This document shows positions 45,286-53,742 of a stretch of DNA of 64,000 nt, piece after piece. The notes beneath the pieces are model-generated. The model searched no databases. It was not told the DNA's origin and saw only the letters and a list, made by a program, of their open reading frames with translations. The position numbers and the translations under genes are program-made. Each line of letters begins with the position of its first letter. The first letter of the stretch is position 1. Source of the stretch: DASZRZ01 sp963732925 (GTDB taxonomy: Bacteria; Acidobacteriota; Terriglobia; Terriglobales; Acidobacteriaceae); NCBI GenBank assembly GCA_963732925.1, contig CAVTBJ010000004.1, positions 153,996-217,995 on the forward strand, in the 5' to 3' direction.

Positions 45286-46347
45286 ATGGTCAGAACTCTG
45301 GAATGGACCGACGAGGGAGTCCGCTTCATCGATCAGCGGAAACTGCCCACGGAAGAAACCTACGTCACCTGCCGCACCTATGAGGAAGTCGCGGAGGCCA
45401 TCCGCAACATGACCGTGCGGGGAGCCCCCGCTATCGGAGTGTCTGCCGCCATGGGCGTTGCACTGGGCGCCCTCCGGGCCCGTGTTTCGAGCGTTGCGGA
45501 CCTGCGTCCGGAATTCGATCGTATCTGCGAAGTGATCGGCGGCACCCGGCCGACGGCGGTGAACCTGTTCTGGGCTATTCGACGCATGCGGGACGTATTT
45601 TATCGCAGCGCCCACTTGCCGCTCACGCAATTGCAGCAAGCGCTCGTCACCGAAGCTCAGCAGATGTACCTCGAAGACATCGCCGCCAATCAGGCCATTG
45701 GACGACACGGAGGCAATCTGCTTCCGGCCAGCGGCGGCGTGCTCACCCACTGCAACGCCGGAGCCTTGGCCACCTGCGGTTACGGTACCGCGCTCGGCGT
45801 GATTCGCGCGGCGGTGGAGTCCGGCAAGCAATTGCGGGTGTACGCCGACGAGACCCGCCCCTTTCTGCAAGGTTCGCGGCTCACCGCCTGGGAGCTGATG
45901 CAGGACGGCATTCCGACGACGGTCATCTCCGACAACATGGCCGGAGCCACCATGCGCCAGGGCAAGATCAAGGCCGTGGTGGTGGGAGCGGACCGCATTG
46001 CCGCCAATGGCGACGTGGCCAACAAGATCGGCACCTACAGCGTCGCGGTGCTGGCCAAGGAGCACGGGATTCCCTTCTACGTGGCCGCTCCCATATCAAC
46101 GATGGATCTGGAGTGCGCGGACGGCGACGGAATCCCCATCGAGCAGCGTTCGTCGCGCGAGGTGACCCACGTAGGCGCGCAACAGATCGCGCCCACGGGC
46201 GTAGAGGTGGAGAACCCGGCCTTCGACGTCACACCCAGCCGCTACGTCAGCGCCATCATCACCGAGCGCGGGGTTGCGAAAGCTCCGTACGGGGAATCCC
46301 TGCGCGCGCTGGCGGGGAAGAGCGCGGAAGTTCAGGTCGGACGATAG
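45286..46347 (+). CDS. mtnA: Methylthioribose-1-phosphate isomerase
   Basis: 353 residues from ATG 45286. It converts 5-methylthioribose 1-phosphate to the ribulose form in methionine salvage. Family words are NMTVRGAPAIGVSAAMG, GGVLTHCNAGALATCGYGTALG with the catalytic Cys, ISDNMAGATMRQG with the catalytic Asp, GADRIAANGDVANKIGTY, and the C-terminal NPAFDVTP. It is close to eIF2B-alpha-like proteins, but the active-site Cys and Asp favour MtnA. It lies 44 bases after pyrE. Confidence 0.93.
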   Translation: MVRTLEWTDEGVRFIDQRKLPTEETYVTCRTYEEVAEAIRNMTVRGAPAIGVSAAMGVALGALRARVSSVADLRPEFDRICEVIGGTRPTAVNLFWAIRRMRDVFYRSAHLPLTQLQQALVTEAQQMYLEDIAANQAIGRHGGNLLPASGGVLTHCNAGALATCGYGTALGVIRAAVESGKQLRVYADETRPFLQGSRLTAWELMQDGIPTTVISDNMAGATMRQGKIKAVVVGADRIAANGDVANKIGTYSVAVLAKEHGIPFYVAAPISTMDLECADGDGIPIEQRSSREVTHVGAQQIAPTGVEVENPAFDVTPSRYVSAIITERGVAKAPYGESLRALAGKSAEVQVGR

Positions 46348-46437
46348 CTTTGTAGTTGAACAGCCGGCTTTCGGTCTGATCAGACGACGGCATCGTAAGG
46401 TCAGCGGCCAAAGCGGATCAGGCGGGCAATTGCTGGA

Positions 46438-47122
46438 CTAGATCTGCATTACCTTCAGCTCCGGACTGAGCATCAGGGTAGCTTCGGTCGCTTTCTGCAC
46501 GTCCTCGGCCGTCAGGCCGGGAGCAATCTCCTCCAGCACCAGTCCTGCGGAGGTCACGCGGATATAGGCCATCTCCGTCACAATAAGATCCACCACGTGG
46601 ACCCCGGTCAGCGGCAGAGTGCATTTCTTCAGGATTTTCGGTTTGCCGTCCCGCGTGGTGTGTTCCATGGCCACTACGGTGCGCCTGGCGCCCGCGACCA
46701 GATCCATGGCGCCGCCCATCCCCTTCACCATCTTCCCGGGGATCATCCAGTTGGCCAGGCTGCCTTTCTCATCGACTTCCATCGCGCCCAGTACGCTGAA
46801 GTCAACATGACCGCCGCGAATCATGGCAAAGCTTTCCGCACTGTTGAAGTAGCAGGTCCCCGGAATCTGCGTAACCGTTTCTTTGCCGGCGTTGATCAGG
46901 TCAGGGTCTTCCTGACCGGCCAGCGGGTACGCCCCAGGCCTAGCATGCCGTTTTCGCTTTGCAGGATGACTTCGATTCCTCGGGGAACGTGGTTGGCAAC
47001 CAGCGTAGGCAGTCCGATACCGAGGTTCACGTAGTAGCCGTCGCGCAGGTCTTGGCGATCCGCCGGGCGATTTGTTCCCGCTTGTCGTCGGGCTGCCGGC
47101 CTTCTCTGGTCGGTGTGCTCAT
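46438..47122 (-). CDS. scoB: 3-oxoacid CoA-transferase subunit B, frameshifted
   Basis: About 228 residues from ATG 47122 (AAGGA ten bases upstream). Indels lie near 47045 and 46930. The pieces read ARRIAKDLRDGYYVNLGIGLP, then ENGMLGLG with the catalytic Glu of the SENG-type motif, and from 46824 onward GGHVDFSVLGAMEVDEKG to the stop. It forms the B half of succinyl-CoA:3-ketoacid CoA-transferase. The A half (47898-48592) is separated from it by two unrelated genes, which is unusual. Partner and direction fit one transcript. Confidence 0.88.
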
Positions 47123-47152
47123 GCCGATGCGTTCCTTGTTCACCGGGGAGAG

Positions 47153-47437
47153 TTACCACGCTGCCTCCGAGCGGCGAAACTCGGTCATGGCCTGCTCCAA
47201 ATCTCTCGCCAGGAGAAGGACGGGATCGTCCGCCGCCTGGCTGCGGAACTTGTAGGCCGCGGCCAGCAGGTCTCCATAGCCGTCGGCGATTCCTCCCATA
47301 GCGTAGTCATAAGCGGGAGCCATTACCGCCAGCTCGGAGGCCAAATCGCTGAGAGTGAAGCTGCCTTCTTCGTACATTCGGAGATAGCGCAGCGTGCTGC
47401 TGCGAATCTCTTCCATGGAACTTTCCGGCATGGGCAT
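47153..47437 (-). CDS. Hypothetical protein, 94 residues
   Basis: The sequence is largely helical and acidic: MEEIRSSTLRYLRMYEEGSF, then TLSDLASELAVMAPAYDYAM and LLARDLEQAMTEFRRSE. There is no signal peptide, cysteine motif or known domain. It lies between the DUF1232 gene and scoB on the same strand, 30 bases before the scoB start. I do not recognise it. Confidence 0.55.
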   Translation of the reverse strand: MPMPESSMEEIRSSTLRYLRMYEEGSFTLSDLASELAVMAPAYDYAMGGIADGYGDLLAAAYKFRSQAADDPVLLLARDLEQAMTEFRRSEAAW

Positions 47438-47461
47438 GAGTGGTTCGGCCTGTCTCGAAGT

Positions 47462-47722
47462 TCAGGATACGGCGCTCGCCGGGATGCTCCGCGTCGATGG
47501 TGTGCCGCTGGCGTCTTCCCAAGTCCGGAAACGGTCCAGATCTTTGCGGATTGCGCTAAGCAGCAGCAAGACTACGGTTACGTCGTCCAGCAACCCAACC
47601 GCCGGGATGAAGTCGGAAATGAGGTCAATGGGACTGAGAAAATAGACCAGTGCCAGCAAGCTCAGCAGCAGCGTCTTAAGCGGCACATTTTTGTAGCGCC
47701 CACCGGTCCATGCTCTCAACAT
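47462..47722 (-). CDS. DUF1232 (YkvA-like) membrane protein
   Basis: 86 residues as given. The DUF1232 core is clear: PLKTLLLSLLALVYFLSPID, then LISDFIPAVGLLDDVTVV, an amphipathic membrane hairpin of unknown function found across bacteria. Family-like sequence continues upstream (IGEQWNRFTALLRM) to about 47790 in the same frame, so the gene may begin near 47862 (MNRFLESRIE), with an indel in between. It sits between scoA and scoB, where no other gene is usually found. Confidence 0.7.
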   Translation of the reverse strand: MLRAWTGGRYKNVPLKTLLLSLLALVYFLSPIDLISDFIPAVGLLDDVTVVLLLLSAIRKDLDRFRTWEDASGTPSTRSIPASAVS

Positions 47723-47897
47723 GCGCAGCAGGGCGGTGAAGCGGTTCCACTGTTCGCCTATCCCGCCGATCAGACTGCCACTCGCGCGAGCGCGTTTTTA
47801 CCGGAAGCGCGGAACCATGCGTGGGCCATTCTCGATCCGGCTTTCCAGAAACCTATTCATAACTCACCCTCGATTTGGTAACAAAGTCTTGGGCGGT

Positions 47898-48592
47898 TCA
47901 TGCCTTCCTCACCGTACGCCGCTCGATCCGTTTCTCATAGTCCGTACCTTGAAAAATCCGCTGCACATAAATGCTGGGAGTATGAATCTGATCCGGCTCC
48001 AATTCTCCCACTTCTACTAGATGCTCCACTTCGGCAATGGTTACTTTTGCCGCAGTGGCCATCATGGGATTGAAATTTCCGCGCGTTTTGCGGTAGATCA
48101 GGTTTCCCCAGCGGTCGCCTTTCCAGGCCTTCACAAAAGCAAAGTCCGCAGTGAGCCCGTGCTCCAATACGCAGGGACGTCCGCCAAACTCCCGCACCTC
48201 CTTGCCTTCGGCAACCATGGTTCCGTAGCCCGTAGGGGTATAGAAGGCGGGAATCCCGGCGCCCCCGGCGCGAATTCTTTCGGCAAACGTGCCTTGCGGA
48301 ATCAGTTCCAGCTCGATTCGATTGTCAAAACCAGATTCTTCCAGCAGCCGGTTTTCCCCCACATAGGATCCGATATGCTTGCGGATCTGCCGGTTCTGGA
48401 GGGCCAGACCCAGGCCGAAGTCATCGACCCCGGCATTGTTGCTGATCGTCGTCAGCCCTTGACGCCCTTGCGCACCAGCGCGGCAATCAGGTTTTCCGGG
48501 ATGCCGCACAAGCCCAAACCCGCCCAGCATGATGATGGCGCCATCCTGAACGTCCGGATGGCCTCATCGGCATTGGCAACAACCTTATTCAT
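47898..48592 (-). CDS. scoA: 3-oxoacid CoA-transferase subunit A, frameshifted
   Basis: About 231 residues from ATG 48592, with GGGAGCGG upstream. The first 40 residues are broken by two indels (near 48550 and 48465). The readable words are LCGIPENLIAALVRKGVKG and then LTTISNNAGVDDFGLGLALQ, the CoA-transferase I glycine-rich start. The rest is intact, including GGAGIPAFYTPTGYGT and YRKTRGNFNPMMATAA. It transfers CoA between succinate and acetoacetate. The B subunit follows after two intervening genes. Confidence 0.88.
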
Positions 48593-48679
48593 GTCCGCTC
48601 CCGCGCAAGGATGGTCAGAGCCGTCGCAGGATTGATGATTCTATCTTAGGCCGTTCAGCGGGAAGGCCGCAGCAGCGAG

Positions 48680-49570
48680 CTAGCCGTTGCGGAACCGGTT
48701 CGCAGTCTCGAATTCCTCTTCCAGGCCCCGCGTACGCAGGTTTTCGCGAAGGTTAGCCAGCCGCTGCTCCAGGCGAAGCAGCGCATCCTGGATGTTTCCG
48801 GTATTGGTGAGGGCAATATCGCGCCACATGGAATAGGGACTGCCGGCAATGCGCGTCATCTCGCGGAGCGCCCGCCCGCCGATGGCTTGCAGCTCCGGGT
48901 CATCCCCGAATTCATCCTCAAGTGCTGCAGCCAGCGCTGTCGAGAGCATCTGCGGCAAGTGGCTCACCCAGGCGCAAATCCAGTCATGGCGAGCGGCATC
49001 CAGCATCGCAATGTGCGCTCCCAGGCGCGAGATCCATTCCGTCCACTCGGCAATGGTGTCGCTGGAAGCCGTGGAACCATCGTTGCTTCCAGCGCTGGGA
49101 TCGGAAATCTGCTGCCCGGCAACTGGGGTAAACAGCCAAACCGCCCCCTGGAACAGGTCCGGAGACGCCTGCTCTACGCCGCTTCGTTCTTTGCCCGCCA
49201 TTGGATGTCCGGGGAGAAAACGGGTCGCGGCGTTCTGCCCGAATACCGCCTGGGCGCGGGCCACAATTTCGGCCTTGGTGCTGCCCACATCCGTAATCAT
49301 AGTTTCCGACGGAAGCACCGGTCCCAACCTCTCGAGCAGATCGAGAATCGCGCCCACCGGGGTGGCCAGCACAATCACTCCACTGCCGTGCGCCGCCTGG
49401 CGTGGGTCTTCAACCCCCAGATCGATCGCACCCATGGACTTCGCCCGAGCCAGCACCAGCGCGCGGTCGCAGCCGATGATGCGGCCTGCAAAACCATGTT
49501 TCTTCAGCCCCAGCGCAAGCGAGCCGCCGATCAGGCCTGTGCCCACGATGGTGATCTGCTGAATGGCCAT
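48680..49570 (-). CDS. tyrA: Prephenate dehydrogenase
   Basis: 296 residues, intact. The NAD-binding motif VGTGLIGGSLALGLK is at residues 9-23. DVGSTK is near 93 and GHPMAGKERSGVE, with the catalytic His, near 121. A helical dimerisation domain with WICAWVSHLPQMLSTALA follows. It oxidises and decarboxylates prephenate to 4-hydroxyphenylpyruvate for tyrosine. There is no ACT domain, so feedback by Tyr is not evident. It follows the chorismate mutase gene by 27 bases at the end of the trp cluster. Confidence 0.92.
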   Translation of the reverse strand: MAIQQITIVGTGLIGGSLALGLKKHGFAGRIIGCDRALVLARAKSMGAIDLGVEDPRQAAHGSGVIVLATPVGAILDLLERLGPVLPSETMITDVGSTKAEIVARAQAVFGQNAATRFLPGHPMAGKERSGVEQASPDLFQGAVWLFTPVAGQQISDPSAGSNDGSTASSDTIAEWTEWISRLGAHIAMLDAARHDWICAWVSHLPQMLSTALAAALEDEFGDDPELQAIGGRALREMTRIAGSPYSMWRDIALTNTGNIQDALLRLEQRLANLRENLRTRGLEEEFETANRFRNG

Positions 49571-49597
49571 GGAATGTGCCCGGAAGAGAAATGCCGA

Positions 49598-49930
49598 CTA
49601 GCTGTGTCCTTTGGCTCCCAAGTCGCTGCCCTTGGCGGCCGCAGATGCCTTAACGGAGCGTTCGCCGCTGACGTCGACGACCTGTAGAGCGCGCATAATG
49701 TCGATGAGCCGCTCATACACCTGGATCAGTTCGCTATCGCTCAGGGGCCCCTGATTCAGCTCGCAAATTTTCTTCAGGATCGTCCGCTCCCGCTCCGGCT
49801 CATGGACGGGCAGGCTGCGAGCGCGCTTGATGCGGCCAATCTCCTGCGCCGCGTGCGCGCGCTCATTGAACAGTTGCACCAGCTTGCGGTCGATCTCGTC
49901 GATTTTCTTTCGCCACTCGGGGATGTCCAT
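49598..49930 (-). CDS. aroQ: Chorismate mutase, AroQ class
   Basis: 110 residues from ATG 49930. The all-helical AroQ fold is visible: RKKIDEIDRKLVQLFNERAH, AAQEIGRIKRARSLPVHEPE, RERTILKKI and LIQVYERLIDIMRA, with the Arg, Lys and Glu positions of the active site. It converts chorismate to prephenate for tyrA just downstream. The C-terminal ~20 residues are a Lys/Ala/Ser tail. Stand-alone; not fused to prephenate dehydratase. Confidence 0.88.
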   Translation of the reverse strand: MDIPEWRKKIDEIDRKLVQLFNERAHAAQEIGRIKRARSLPVHEPERERTILKKICELNQGPLSDSELIQVYERLIDIMRALQVVDVSGERSVKASAAAKGSDLGAKGHS

Positions 49931-50023
49931 AGTTGGTTCGCCAGTTCGTCCGCCGCGAATGCGGCATGAAGACAAAGCTCTGGGTAGATTACACGCTTCC
50001 CGGGTGGCGGTTGAAGCCGGTTT

Positions 50024-50821
50024 TCACGTGCGCACACCGCTCGCTACCGGCTTTTGGGAACGCGCCAGCAGGCCCCGAATGAGTTCCGCCACCGCCTCCG
50101 GGGCGCGGCCCTCGGGAGCCGCGCGCTCAATGGCCTGCACAATGGCGCTGCCCACCACCGCCGCCTCGGCAAAGCGACCTACCTCGGACACCTGCTCGGC
50201 GCTGGATATGCCAAAGCCCACCGCCACCGGCAACTTGCTGAAACGGCGAATCCGCTCGACCAGCTTCCGGGCATCTTCCGGAAGCTGCTTGCGGGCACCG
50301 GTCACGCCGGTTCGCGAAACCGCATAAATAAAACCGGTGGAAGCAGCCGCAATTTGCCGCAGCCGGTCATCCGTGCTGGTGGGCGCGGCCAGAAACACCG
50401 TAGCCAGGTTGTGTTTGCGCATTCCCCGCACATACTCTTCCGACTCCTCCGCCGGAAGGTCGGTAATAAGCGCGCCGTCAATGCCCGCCTGTCCGGCTTC
50501 GGCGCAGAAGCGTTCGAATCCGTAACGCAGAACCGGATTGAGATAAGAAAACACGATCAGGCCCACCGGCGACTCCCGCCGGATGTCCCGGGCGAGTGCC
50601 AGGACATCGGCCAGGGTCGTCCCCGAGCGCAATCCACGCTCGCTGGCCCGCTGGATCACCGGACCATCCGCCACCGGATCGCTGAACGGCACGCCCAGTT
50701 CGATTACGTCGGCACCGGCGCGCGCTGCCGCAAAAATCACGTCCCGGGTCGTCTTCAGGTCCGGATCACCGCAGGTCACATACCCGACCAGCGAAGGCTT
50801 CTTGGAAAACTGAATGGCCAC
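50024..50821 (-). CDS. trpA: Tryptophan synthase alpha subunit
   Basis: 265 residues from GTG 50821, with AGGAG upstream; this gives the normal family length. The barrel carries GYVTCGDPDL, the catalytic Glu in VIELGVPFSDPVADGP, the catalytic Asp in LITDLPAEES, and the phosphate-binding PVAVGFGISSAEQ. It releases indole from indole-3-glycerol phosphate and channels it to TrpB. The gene follows trpB by 77 bases and precedes aroQ by 93. Confidence 0.95.
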   Translation of the reverse strand: MAIQFSKKPSLVGYVTCGDPDLKTTRDVIFAAARAGADVIELGVPFSDPVADGPVIQRASERGLRSGTTLADVLALARDIRRESPVGLIVFSYLNPVLRYGFERFCAEAGQAGIDGALITDLPAEESEEYVRGMRKHNLATVFLAAPTSTDDRLRQIAAASTGFIYAVSRTGVTGARKQLPEDARKLVERIRRFSKLPVAVGFGISSAEQVSEVGRFAEAAVVGSAIVQAIERAAPEGRAPEAVAELIRGLLARSQKPVASGVRT

Positions 50822-50898
50822 GTCGCTCCTACATTCGATCAAGCGTCAAGCTTCTTTTGTCTCACACGCCTTTTATCCCACGGCGAAGGGGCCACGCT

Positions 50899-52116
50899 TC
50901 ATGACAAATTTCCCAGCTCCGCTCGTAAAATTCCCATGTCCTTATCGCCGCGCCCGGAAATGTTGACCAGCAGGACCTCCGACTTCTTCATCCTGGGCGC
51001 CCGCTTCAGGCACTCCGCCACGGCATGCGCGGACTCCAGCGCCGGGATAATCCCCTCGGTACGGGCCAGCAGAACGCAAGCTTCCAAAGCCTCGGCATCA
51101 TTTGCCGAGACATACTCCGCGCGTCCGCTGTCTTTCAGCCAGCCATGCTCCGGTCCTACACCGGGATAATCCAGCCCGGCGCTGACGGAATGCGTGGTCG
51201 CGATCTGCCCGCCTTCGTCCTGCAGCACGTAGGAATAAGTTCCCTGCAGCACGCCCGGAGAGCCGCCGTGAAAACGTGCCGCATGGTCTCCCAGGGCAAA
51301 GCCGCGTCCGCCGGCTTCCACGCCGATCAGTTGCACACGCTTGTCGGGAATAAAGGCGTGAAAAATTCCCATGGCGTTTGAGCCGCCGCCCACGCAGGCA
51401 ATGATTGCCGTCCGGCAGCCGCCGCTCCTGTTTCAGAATTTGCGCCCTTGCTTCGCGGCCAATTACCGACTGAAAATCCCGCACCATGAGCGGATAGGGA
51501 TGCGGCTCCCAGCACGCTGCCCAGCAGATAATGCGTGTCGCCGACATTGGTGACCCAGTCGCGCATGGCTTCATTGATGGCGTCTTTGAGGGTGCGCGAG
51601 CCGGATTCCACGCCGCGAACCTCCGCTCCCAGCAGGCGCATGCGGAAAACGTTCAGTTCCTGCCGCCGCATGTCCTCCGTGCCCATATACACCACGCATT
51701 CAAAGCCGAACAATGCGCACACCGTGGCGGTGGCCACGCCGTGCTGTCCGGCGCCGGTTTCCGCGATGATGCGGCGCTTGCCCATGCGCTGCGCCAGCAA
51801 GCCCTGTCCTAGGCAGTTGTTGATCTTGTGGGCACCGGTATGCAGCAGGTCTTCCCGCTTCAGGTAAATGCGGGCTCCTCCCAGCTTCTCGGTCAGATTG
51901 CGAGCAAAGAACAGCGGAAGTAGGACGCCCTGCATACTGCTTCAGCAGCCGGTCCAGTTCCCGCTGGAACATGCGGTCCGCACGGGCGCGGGCATAAGCG
52001 GTCTGCAGTTCCTCTAACGCCGCCATCAGCGTTTCGGGGACATAACGTCCGCCATAGGGACCAAACCGGCCAACGGACAAGGGATTGCGCGCGCGCACGG
52101 ATTTCACAACCGACAT
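50899..52116 (-). CDS. trpB: Tryptophan synthase beta subunit, frameshifted
   Basis: About 405 residues from ATG 52116 (MSVVKSVRARNPLSVGRFGP). Indels lie near 51935, 51500 and 51410. The PLP lysine is in TGAHKINNCLGQ. ETGAGQHGVATATVCA, with the catalytic Glu, and CVGGGSNAMGIFHAF, which binds the PLP phosphate, are both present. It condenses indole and serine to tryptophan. Every conserved word survives in one frame or another, so the breaks look like sequence errors. It starts seven bases after trpF. Confidence 0.92.
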
Positions 52117-52123
52117 AGACTCC

Positions 52124-52801
52124 TCAACCAGTTTGGGCAGCAGCACGTACCGCCGCCACGAAAGCTCTTACCTTCTCAGGATCTTTCCGCCCCGGCTCCC
52201 GCTCCACGCCGCTGCATACGTCCACCCCCCAGGGCCGCAGCGTGCCGATGGCGCGGTCCACATTTGCCGCTGAAAGTCCCCCTCCGACAACAACCTGCAC
52301 GCGCAGGGACAAAGCCTGCAGCACTCGGGCAGCGTGCTCCCAGTCGAACGTCCTTCCCGTGCCCCCACGGTGCGCTTCTTCCGAAGGCGGGGCGGAGTCG
52401 AGCAGCACTCCCTCAATCAGCTCTGATTGAAGAAAATGCCGCAGCAGCTCTTCCCTTCCCGGCTGAACGGCCACGGACTTGAATACCCGTAGCTGCAGGC
52501 CCTTGCAAGCCGCGCCAGCCCGAAGTTCACGGACATACACGGAGTCTTCATCTCCGTGCAACTGGACCACGGTCAGGCCGACTTCTTCCGCAATTTCGAG
52601 GACCCGCTGCGGAGCCTCGTTGACGAAAACTCCGGCCTTCTCCACGCTCGGCGGAACCTTGCCAACGACATCCCGCGCCGCCCGTGGGGTAATGCGTCGC
52701 GCGCTGGGAGCAAAAATCAGCCCCACGGCATCGGCGCCAGCTTCCACTGCAAGCGCCGCATCCTCAGGAGTCGTGGTGCCGCAAATTTTGATCCAGGTCA
52801 A
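52124..52801 (-). CDS. trpF: Phosphoribosylanthranilate isomerase
   Basis: 225 residues, intact. The active-site Cys is in IKICGTTTPEDA (residues 4-15) and the Asp in LLDSAPP. LIFAPSARRIT, VQLHGDED, VVGGGLSAANV and GVDVCSGVE complete the family signature. It opens and isomerises phosphoribosylanthranilate. The start overlaps trpC by four bases and trpB follows after seven, so translation is coupled. Confidence 0.95.
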   Translation of the reverse strand: MTWIKICGTTTPEDAALAVEAGADAVGLIFAPSARRITPRAARDVVGKVPPSVEKAGVFVNEAPQRVLEIAEEVGLTVVQLHGDEDSVYVRELRAGAACKGLQLRVFKSVAVQPGREELLRHFLQSELIEGVLLDSAPPSEEAHRGGTGRTFDWEHAARVLQALSLRVQVVVGGGLSAANVDRAIGTLRPWGVDVCSGVEREPGRKDPEKVRAFVAAVRAAAQTG

Positions 52802-53631
52802 CCCTGGGCTCCCGCCGCCGGGGTCGTGAGCGCGGGACGCGTGCGGCCATCGGCCTCCGCCAGCAGATCCGCCAGCGCCTGGCCGGGAGCTGGCGCCCTC
52901 ATCAGCGATTCGCCGATCAAAAAGGCGTCATAGCCCGCCTCGCGCAGCCGGCGCATGTCCGCCGCTGTATGAATGCCGCTCTCCGCCACCCGGACCGCAG
53001 TTTGCGGCAGGCGCGCCGCCAGCCGGACCGCCGTCTGCAAATCCACATGGAAGGTGCGCAGGTCACGGCTATTTACACCCACAATGTCGCACCCGGCGTC
53101 GAGGGCACGCTGTAGCTCCTTCTCATCGTGGACCTCGCACAGGACGTCCAACTCCAATTCACGGGCGCGGCCATGCAAGCGCTTCAGGTCCGCATCCGAG
53201 AGCGCGGCGACGATCAGCAGAATGGCATCTGCCCGCCAAGCGCGCGCCTCCAGGATTTGCCCCTCCTCCACGATGAAGTCCTTCCGCAGACAGGGCAGCG
53301 AGACCGACTGCGAGGCCAGCGCCAGATTGTCGAGCGATCCCTGAAAAAACTCCGCGTCGGTCAGGACGGAAAGCGCGGCCGCACCGCCCCCGGCCAAGCC
53401 ACGGGCTAGTTCGGTCACGGAGAAATCCGCCCGGATCAGCCCGCGCGAAGGCGAAGCCTTTTTCAATTCCGCGATCACCGCGACTCCCTCGGCGGCTGCG
53501 CGTCGCAAGGCGGCGCCGAATCCGCGCGGCCGGTGGTTGGCTGCACGGCGTTCCAGTTCGCCCACATCCAGAGGAGCCCGCGCCAAGCGGGCGCGCGTGG
53601 ACGCGACAATGTGATCCAGTCCGAGCGGCAT
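52798..53631 (-). CDS. trpC: Indole-3-glycerol phosphate synthase
   Basis: 277 residues from ATG 53631. Family motifs are VIAELKKASPSRGLIRADF (catalytic Lys residues), LSVLTDAEFFQGSLDNL, LPCLRKDFIVEEGQILEARA, GVNSRDLRTFHVD, VAESGIHTAADM and GYDAFLIGESLM. It closes the indole ring. It is the first gene of a trpC-F-B-A-aroQ-tyrA cluster; trpE, trpG and trpD are not in the window. A TATAAT lies 12 bases upstream and no ribosome-binding site is visible, so the message may be leaderless. Confidence 0.94.
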   Translation of the reverse strand: MPLGLDHIVASTRARLARAPLDVGELERRAANHRPRGFGAALRRAAAEGVAVIAELKKASPSRGLIRADFSVTELARGLAGGGAAALSVLTDAEFFQGSLDNLALASQSVSLPCLRKDFIVEEGQILEARAWRADAILLIVAALSDADLKRLHGRARELELDVLCEVHDEKELQRALDAGCDIVGVNSRDLRTFHVDLQTAVRLAARLPQTAVRVAESGIHTAADMRRLREAGYDAFLIGESLMRAPAPGQALADLLAEADGRTRPALTTPAAGAQG

Positions 53632-53643
53632 AACGATTTTCTG

Positions 53644-53649
53644 ATTATA
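53644..53649 (-). promoter_or_regulatory. Consensus -10 box very close to the trpC start
   Basis: On the minus strand TATAAT is followed by 12 bases and then the trpC ATG. Transcription starting seven bases after the box would give a leader of only about five bases. A matching -35 box at 17 bases is not clear. Confidence 0.45.
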
Positions 53650-53742
53650 AGGTGTGCAGGGCAGCGGCGGCACGCGGCTTAGCGCCTACGCCGGGCCGAA
53701 GGTGGCCCGAAGCGCGAAGAAGGCAGGCGGCGTAATGCCCAA

